From assembly GCA_045599805.1 (NCBI GenBank), contig JAZRWQ010000125.1, forward strand, positions 1 to 17,309: a stretch of DNA of 17,309 nucleotides, given 5' to 3'. Below are positions 13,400 through 17,309 of the stretch, piece after piece (position 1 is the first letter of the stretch; every line of letters starts with the position of its first letter). Both the position numbers and the translations under genes were made by a program. This stretch comes from JAZRWQ01 sp045599805. Its GTDB lineage: Bacteria > Bacillota > Clostridia > Oscillospirales > UMGS1783. The notes beneath the pieces are model-generated. The model made no database searches. It was not told where the DNA came from and saw nothing but the letters and a program-made list of their open reading frames with translations.

Positions 13400-14299
13400 A
13401 TGTCTAAAAAACTAAGCGGCAGTATAATGCTTATATTTGCCGCATTCATCTGGGGCACCGCCTTTGTTTCGCAGCGGCTGGGTATGGACTACATACCGCC
13501 CGTTTACTTCACAAGCATCCGCTGCTTTATCGGCGCTATCGTTCTTTTGCCGGTAGGCTTTCTATTTGAGCGCACGCCGGAAAACCGCGGTCTTGACAAG
13601 AAGCTGCTTTTGAAGGGCGGCGCGATATGCGGCGTATTTTTAGCTGTCGCCGCAGCACTTCAGCAGGTAGGCCTGAAATACACCGCCGCCGGCAAGGCCG
13701 GATTTATCACCGCCCTTTACATCGTAATGGTTCCCGTTTTCGGCTTTATCTTCTTTAAGCGCCGTCCTCCGTTCACCGTTTGGATAAGCGTTGGCGTAGC
13801 CATTGTGGGAATGTATCTGTTATGCATTTCAAGCGGTTTTTCCCTTGCGTCCGGCGACTTATGGGTGCTTGGCTGCGCATTTGTTTACACCCTGCACATA
13901 CTTTGCGTTGACATTTTCGCTCCCCGCTGCAACGGCGTTTTGCTTTCCTGCGTGCAGTTTTTCGTCGCCGGTATACTGACGCTTATCGTCGCGCTCATCG
14001 TTGAAGCGCCGCCCTCACTCGGCGATATAAAGGCATGCCTTTTCCCTCTTGTTTACACCGGCATCATGTCAAGCGGCGCGGCGTTTACTTTGCAGATACT
14101 CGGCCAGAAGCACGTTGAACCGACACTTGCCGTTTTGCTTATGAGCTTTGAATCGGTTTTCGCCGTACTCGCCGGCTGGCTTGTTCTCCACGAAACCCTC
14201 ACCGCCAAAGAGCTTTTCGGCTGCGTGCTTATGTTTATCGCCGTGCTTATGTCGCAGATAGATTTCAAATCCCTGCTTATGAAGCTCAAAAAGAAATGA
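13400..14299 (+). CDS. EamA/DMT family transporter (10 membrane segments)
   Basis: This 299-residue membrane protein contains two EamA domains of five segments each. The first starts with GSIMLIFAAFIWGTAFVSQRLG (7-28), the classical EamA opening with WGTAF, followed by IRCFIGAIVLLPVGF and GLKYTAAGKAGFITALYIVMVPVFGFIFF. The second includes LWVLGCAFVYTLHILCVD and the conserved SSGAAFTLQILGQKHVEPTLAVLLMSFESVFAVLAGWLVLHE. Members export or import small metabolites such as amino acids and nucleotide-related compounds; the substrate cannot be inferred. A GAGGA site at 13386-13390 is nine bases from the ATG at 13400, so that start is preferred; an ATG two codons earlier (13394) is possible. It is the second gene of the degV operon and ends before a bidirectional terminator. 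Confidence 0.93.
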   Translation: MSKKLSGSIMLIFAAFIWGTAFVSQRLGMDYIPPVYFTSIRCFIGAIVLLPVGFLFERTPENRGLDKKLLLKGGAICGVFLAVAAALQQVGLKYTAAGKAGFITALYIVMVPVFGFIFFKRRPPFTVWISVGVAIVGMYLLCISSGFSLASGDLWVLGCAFVYTLHILCVDIFAPRCNGVLLSCVQFFVAGILTLIVALIVEAPPSLGDIKACLFPLVYTGIMSSGAAFTLQILGQKHVEPTLAVLLMSFESVFAVLAGWLVLHETLTAKELFGCVLMFIAVLMSQIDFKSLLMKLKKK

Positions 14300-14310
14300 T
14301 TACGTAAACA

Positions 14311-14341
14311 AAAATGGCATCCCATACGGGATGCCATTTTT
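14311..14341. terminator. Bidirectional terminator between convergent eamA and the SipW-type surface protein gene
   Basis: A 13-bp stem AAAATGGCATCCC / GGGATGCCATTTT with an ATAC loop has A- and T-runs on both sides. It lies 11 bases after the eamA stop and 15 bases after the stop of the minus-strand gene. Confidence 0.9.
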
Positions 14342-14356
14342 TAATACTGTGATTTA

Positions 14357-16822
14357 TTAGTTATCTGCTACAACAGACTTCGTGCCGTTGCCATTGTCAA
14401 CAACATGATATCCTTCTGCAACAAGGTCTACGCTATTACTTCCGTCTATCTTTGAACCATCGCAGATGTAGCTGTTAATAGTGCCACCCTTAAGAATTAC
14501 CTTACCAACTGGTGCTGTATCGGTAGGATAACTGCCTGCGAAGCTACCAAGAGGAATATTCCAAGTAGACATACTCGGAGATATTGTATAGCTACCGCCA
14601 TTAACTTCTATAGTTCTGTCTGTTGTGTTGTTACTGCCTATTGAAAAGACATTGCGTCCACCGCCTATAAAGGTGCAATCATTAACAACTACATGTGCAC
14701 CTATATCAGTAATTACGCCGTAAGTATTAGTCATTTCAAATCTACCGTTGTTAATAATAACATTGCCCGGTACTCTGTTAGGATAATCACCTATTGAACC
14801 ATAAACTACACGTCCATAATTTGCATTAGACTTGAATGTACCGCCGTTGATGGTTACATTACCAACATCATAGGTTTTTGTTTCCGTATTGTATTTTTCG
14901 GAAACATCTATAAAGTAACAGTAGCTTGTAGAGTTCGGAGCTTCAAATGTACCGCCGTTAATAGTTACATTGGCGCCGCCCAAGTTCATAGGTCTTACAT
15001 AAGATCCGTTTGCGGTAGCTACAAATTTACCGCCATTGATTTCCACCTTGGCACCGGAATAACCATTCAACGCATCAAGCGACATTATGGTAGGTGCAGT
15101 TATTGAAGTACCTTCGTTAATGGTAACCTTCATGGGAACTTCGGTTTTGGTATTAGCAATAGAAATTGCCGTACCTGCCGATGTAATCTTTGCGCCCGTA
15201 ACAGTTAAGGATGCGCCCTTATTTACTTTAAACACAGGATCAGTGCCGCTGATATCAAGGCCACCGGTAGTAGCGGTAAATTTAACTTCTTTACCCTCCG
15301 CTACAACATAACCCTTTGAGCCGGAAATAACACTTGAACCAAGGTCAACAGTTATTGATTTATTAATGGTATTTGTGGTGTTATTCGTAATATCACCGGT
15401 AAGTTTAACGGTATCTCCGTCTTTTGCTGCCTGGAGAGCTTCACCGAAAGATGAGAAATATTTGCCGTCAACGCAAGCTGCGAATTCTTCAACAACTTCT
15501 TTCTTACCGGGATTCTTCTCTACATATTCTTCGATTACTTCGTCGGGGATTTCGAAAGCTGCGCCTTCTTTTTTTGCTTCCGCAACAGCCTGTTCAAGGT
15601 CAGCGCCCTTTGCGATTACAACGTTTTCATTCGTTTCTTCCTTTGCCGCCTTTGCTGCTTCCGTATAAGTTGTGAAGCCGCTGTCGGTTTCGCCGAGTGC
15701 GAATGCAACTGCACTACCGTTTACATCATATTCGCTGAAATGGTTGGTTTCAAATACGAGTTTACCTGTTTCTTTTTCATAATTTACATTTTTAGGAGCA
15801 TCGCCAACGCCGTTATAAGATACCTGTACATTATCAAGGCCTGCGGAAATATACGTAGTAACGGTTACTGTTTTGCCGTTGAAGCTTGTTACCTTTTCGC
15901 CGTTAACTGTAAGATTAAGATCGATAGAAGCTACCTTAGCGCCTGTTGCGGTAACGTTGAACAGGGAGTTTGTAGTATTAACTTCAAGGTTAGCTTTCTG
16001 CCCTGCTGTAAGTGCGCCTTCGGGGAATTCAACTTTTGTTTCCTGTCTGTCCTCTTCCGTACTTGTAGTCGGAGTTGCATTAACTTCAATTGTTGTAATT
16101 CCGGTTTCAGCTACGGTTTCTTCCTTGGTTGCGGCTGCGAGCTTGATTTCATACTTCTTTACATTTGCAAGAGTATTGGAAGCATTTGCATCATAATCGG
16201 TGCCGAAGCTGTCGGATTCGCTTGTGTACTGAGTAGCAACGAGGTTTACGCCGAATTCAATGGACAGAGGCTGAGGACGGCCATTGTTCATGTTGAAGTC
16301 ATTGTCGTTTTCACCGGGTTCCCAGTAAATAGCAACGGTAAAGGTCTTGGAAGCGCCCGCTACAAGCGGCGTATCGGCTGCGTTAAGCTGCCAATCCTTA
16401 AGCGGCGTGCCGTTTGTTATTGCATCACGGCTTTCGGGAACGCTTTCAAGCTCGGCAACCTTCAGTACTTCCGTAAGGTTATGACCGTTATAGGAAGTGA
16501 AATTGCTTACGTTAAGAGCCATTTTGTACTTAAGTGCGAGGTTGCCTTCGTTCTTTACGGTGAAGGTTTCGTAAGCGTATGCGCCGGGTTCCCACTTTGC
16601 AACGTCTTTAAAGAGGTCATTAGTGGTTGAGGTTACTTTTGTTGCCTGTGTAACATTCTTGTTCTGGTGATACAGTTCAACGTCGAGATTGCCTGCGACA
16701 ATCGTATTAACGCCGCTCTGTACGCTGTCGGTAAACCATGCGTATGTAGTTCCGAGAAGCATAGCTACGCAAAGCACCAGCGAAAGAATGCTGACAAGCA
16801 GAGTTTTCTTTGTGCCTTTCAT
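14357..16822 (-). CDS. Secreted protein with SipW-type signal peptide and beta-helix-like repeat domain, 821 residues
   Basis: The start at 16822 has an AAGGAG site; twelve upstream codons in frame are ignored. Residues 1-40 form a SipW-type signal peptide: KGTKK, a hydrophobic core, then LLGTTYAWFTDSVQSGVNTIVAGNLDV, the signature of TasA/camelysin-like substrates cleaved by the SipW signal peptidase. Residues about 40-200 continue a TasA-like beta-sandwich region (WEPGAYAYETFTVKNEGNLALKYK, then IYWEPGENDNDF). A linker domain with beta-rich segments spans about 225-370, a charged helical stretch 385-445, and from about 450 a beta-helix region begins (YFSSFGEALQAAKDGDTVKLTGDI) with repeats of the form VTINGGTF/VEINGGKF at about 593, 618, 656, 687 and 738. 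No LPXTG motif or membrane anchor is seen at the C-terminus, so it is probably released or assembled into a matrix. No sipW gene lies in the window. Confidence 0.85.
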   Translation of the reverse strand: MKGTKKTLLVSILSLVLCVAMLLGTTYAWFTDSVQSGVNTIVAGNLDVELYHQNKNVTQATKVTSTTNDLFKDVAKWEPGAYAYETFTVKNEGNLALKYKMALNVSNFTSYNGHNLTEVLKVAELESVPESRDAITNGTPLKDWQLNAADTPLVAGASKTFTVAIYWEPGENDNDFNMNNGRPQPLSIEFGVNLVATQYTSESDSFGTDYDANASNTLANVKKYEIKLAAATKEETVAETGITTIEVNATPTTSTEEDRQETKVEFPEGALTAGQKANLEVNTTNSLFNVTATGAKVASIDLNLTVNGEKVTSFNGKTVTVTTYISAGLDNVQVSYNGVGDAPKNVNYEKETGKLVFETNHFSEYDVNGSAVAFALGETDSGFTTYTEAAKAAKEETNENVVIAKGADLEQAVAEAKKEGAAFEIPDEVIEEYVEKNPGKKEVVEEFAACVDGKYFSSFGEALQAAKDGDTVKLTGDITNNTTNTINKSITVDLGSSVISGSKGYVVAEGKEVKFTATTGGLDISGTDPVFKVNKGASLTVTGAKITSAGTAISIANTKTEVPMKVTINEGTSITAPTIMSLDALNGYSGAKVEINGGKFVATANGSYVRPMNLGGANVTINGGTFEAPNSTSYCYFIDVSEKYNTETKTYDVGNVTINGGTFKSNANYGRVVYGSIGDYPNRVPGNVIINNGRFEMTNTYGVITDIGAHVVVNDCTFIGGGRNVFSIGSNNTTDRTIEVNGGSYTISPSMSTWNIPLGSFAGSYPTDTAPVGKVILKGGTINSYICDGSKIDGSNSVDLVAEGYHVVDNGNGTKSVVADN

Positions 16823-16857
16823 ATTTGTTCTCCTTTTCTTAATTTTTGAGTTTTTCA

Positions 16858-16877
16858 AACATAATTCATATTATGTT
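16858..16877. repeat. 20-bp palindromic element, copy A
   Basis: AACATAAT-TCAT-ATTATGTT lies 36 bases upstream of the SipW-type gene's start codon. Its reverse complement, arms and loop included, is found again at 17014-17033. Confidence 0.75.
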
Positions 16878-16894
16878 GTTAAAAACCCATTTTA

Positions 16895-16911
16895 GGTAAT
16901 AATATATTACC
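16895..16911. repeat. Inverted repeat GGTAATA-3 nt-TATTACC at the candidate promoter
   Basis: Perfect seven-base arms overlap the candidate -10 box of the SipW-type gene. It could be an operator, though AT-rich palindromes also arise by chance. Confidence 0.5.
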
Positions 16912-16932
16912 ATAACTTGTTTGATTTGTAAA
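16904..16932 (-). promoter_or_regulatory. Candidate promoter of the SipW-type secreted protein gene
   Basis: On the minus strand TTTACA (16927-16932), a 17-base spacer and TAATAT (16904-16909) lie about 82 bases upstream of the start codon, leaving an untranslated leader of about 75 bases that contains palindrome copy A. The -10 is only a 4/6 match, so another AT-rich site is possible. Confidence 0.5.
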
Positions 16933-17009
16933 TAGCAATTTAACGCTTTATTATATTAAATTGAAACAAAAATACAAAAGTGCGTATTGCCGCCGTTTTT
17001 CACCTCATT

Positions 17010-17037
17010 GTGCAACATAATATGAATTATGTTGCAC
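17010..17037. repeat. 20-bp palindromic element, copy B, extended to 12-bp arms
   Basis: The arms GTGCAACATAAT (17010-17021) and ATTATGTTGCAC (17026-17037) are perfect complements around ATGA. The central 20 bases equal the reverse complement of copy A. It lies upstream of the SipW-type promoter, between that promoter and the insertion sequence. Confidence 0.75.
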
Positions 17038-17155
17038 GTTTACCCGTGTATCTGCGAAAATTTTACAAAAAAACAGCCTGCGAAATAATTATGATGTGCC
17101 CCCTGTCAAGCAGACAGACGAAAAAACAAAAACTTTATTGAATAGACTTGGATTC

Positions 17156-17179
17156 CACCCCTGCTGCGCAGCAGGGGTG
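17156..17179. repeat. 24-bp perfect palindrome inside the IS end
   Basis: CACCCCTGCTGC is followed directly by its exact complement. A TAATTTTT run follows on the plus strand, so it may act as a terminator that stops transcription entering the element from outside. Confidence 0.7.
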
Positions 17180-17186
17180 TAATTTT

Positions 17187-17309
17187 TCATGCGGCGAAAG
17201 CCGCATGGAATTCCATCGGTGTCATACAATGCAGTTTGAATTGGTATCTCTTTGTATTGTAAAAATGAATGTAGTTTTCAATTGAGCGAACCAAATCTTC
17301 TCGGTCGGT
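17187..17309 (-). CDS. IS3-family transposase, C-terminal 40 residues (partial)
   Basis: The minus-strand frame from the right edge to a TGA at 17189-17187 reads TDREDLVRSIENYIHFYN, then TKRYQFKLHCMTPMEFHAAF and AA. The pattern IxxYIxFYNxxRxQxKL...TPxEF is the well-known C-terminus of IS3-family OrfB integrases (rve domain), just after the catalytic glutamate helix. The N-terminal part and any frameshifted OrfA lie outside the window. The coding end also contains an eight-base stem CATGCGGC/GCCGCATG around GAAA (17188-17207). Whether the element is intact cannot be told. Confidence 0.88.
   Translation of the reverse strand, partial: TDREDLVRSIENYIHFYNTKRYQFKLHCMTPMEFHAAFAA

Larger units (their letters stand above)
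17092..17309 (-). mobile_element. IS3-family insertion sequence, 3' end (partial, continues off the right edge)
   Basis: The transposase 3' end reads inward from the right edge. The likely terminal inverted repeat begins with TGATGTGCCCCCTGTCAAG at 17092, of the TG...CCCC type common to IS3/IS150-group elements. About 95 bases separate it from the transposase stop, which is plausible for the element's end. The other end and the target duplication are outside the window. Confidence 0.75.

Noticed and set aside
15740..16630. Long plus-strand reading frame (296 codons) opposite the SipW-type gene
   Set aside because: It is Cys/Phe/Ile-rich, has no ribosome binding site or recognisable motif, and lies fully antisense to a gene with clear domains. 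It is a shadow of that gene's codon pattern.

Overview
The window looks like chromosomal DNA of a low-to-mid GC Gram-positive bacterium, most likely a gut-type member of class Clostridia (Oscillospiraceae/Ruminococcaceae-like). The reasons are strong AGGAGG-type ribosome binding sites before nearly every gene, a PadR / DUF1700 / DUF4097 operon, a FloA-type flotillin, a DegV fatty-acid-binding protein, a SipW-type signal peptide and many short intrinsic terminators. No rRNA, tRNA or CRISPR array was seen. The species cannot be named from this.

Left part (1-6114, all minus strand). A MacB/FtsX-type ABC exporter (permease plus the start of its ATPase, which runs off the left edge) lies downstream of a small secreted-protein gene that carries an in-frame stop codon just after its signal peptide. 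Next comes the three-gene PadR-DUF1700-DUF4097 operon with overlapping reading frames and a promoter that contains a clear operator palindrome, then a histidine phosphatase of the phosphoglycerate mutase superfamily.

Middle part (6233-10956, plus strand). A DUF378 small membrane protein is followed by a second ABC exporter (ATPase plus a 526-residue ABC-2-like permease) and a lipoate-protein ligase in one operon. A lactate/malate dehydrogenase-family gene with its own promoter follows; its substrate-specificity position holds arginine rather than glutamine. A 15-bp stem buries the ribosome binding site of the ABC operon, and the predicted promoter lies across its loop.

Right part (10957-17309). 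The dehydrogenase gene converges on a floA operon, which ends in a 45-residue coupled ORF. Between them sit two identical 37-nt terminator hairpins and further inverted repeats. floA diverges from a degV-eamA operon. A bidirectional terminator then separates eamA from a convergent gene for an 821-residue secreted protein with a SipW-type signal peptide and a beta-helix-like C-terminal half. Its upstream region holds two copies of a 20-bp palindrome flanking a candidate promoter. The right edge is the end of an IS3-family insertion sequence (terminal repeat, palindrome, last 40 codons of the transposase).

Two export systems, an envelope-stress-style operon, a membrane-raft scaffold and a large secreted protein give the window a cell-envelope flavour, with housekeeping metabolism (lipoate, lactate/malate) between them. 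No complete, clearly novel defence or mobile system was found. The best leads are the broken secreted-peptide/ABC cassette, the palindromes upstream of the SipW-type gene, the SD-masking stem and the floA-coupled small ORF.
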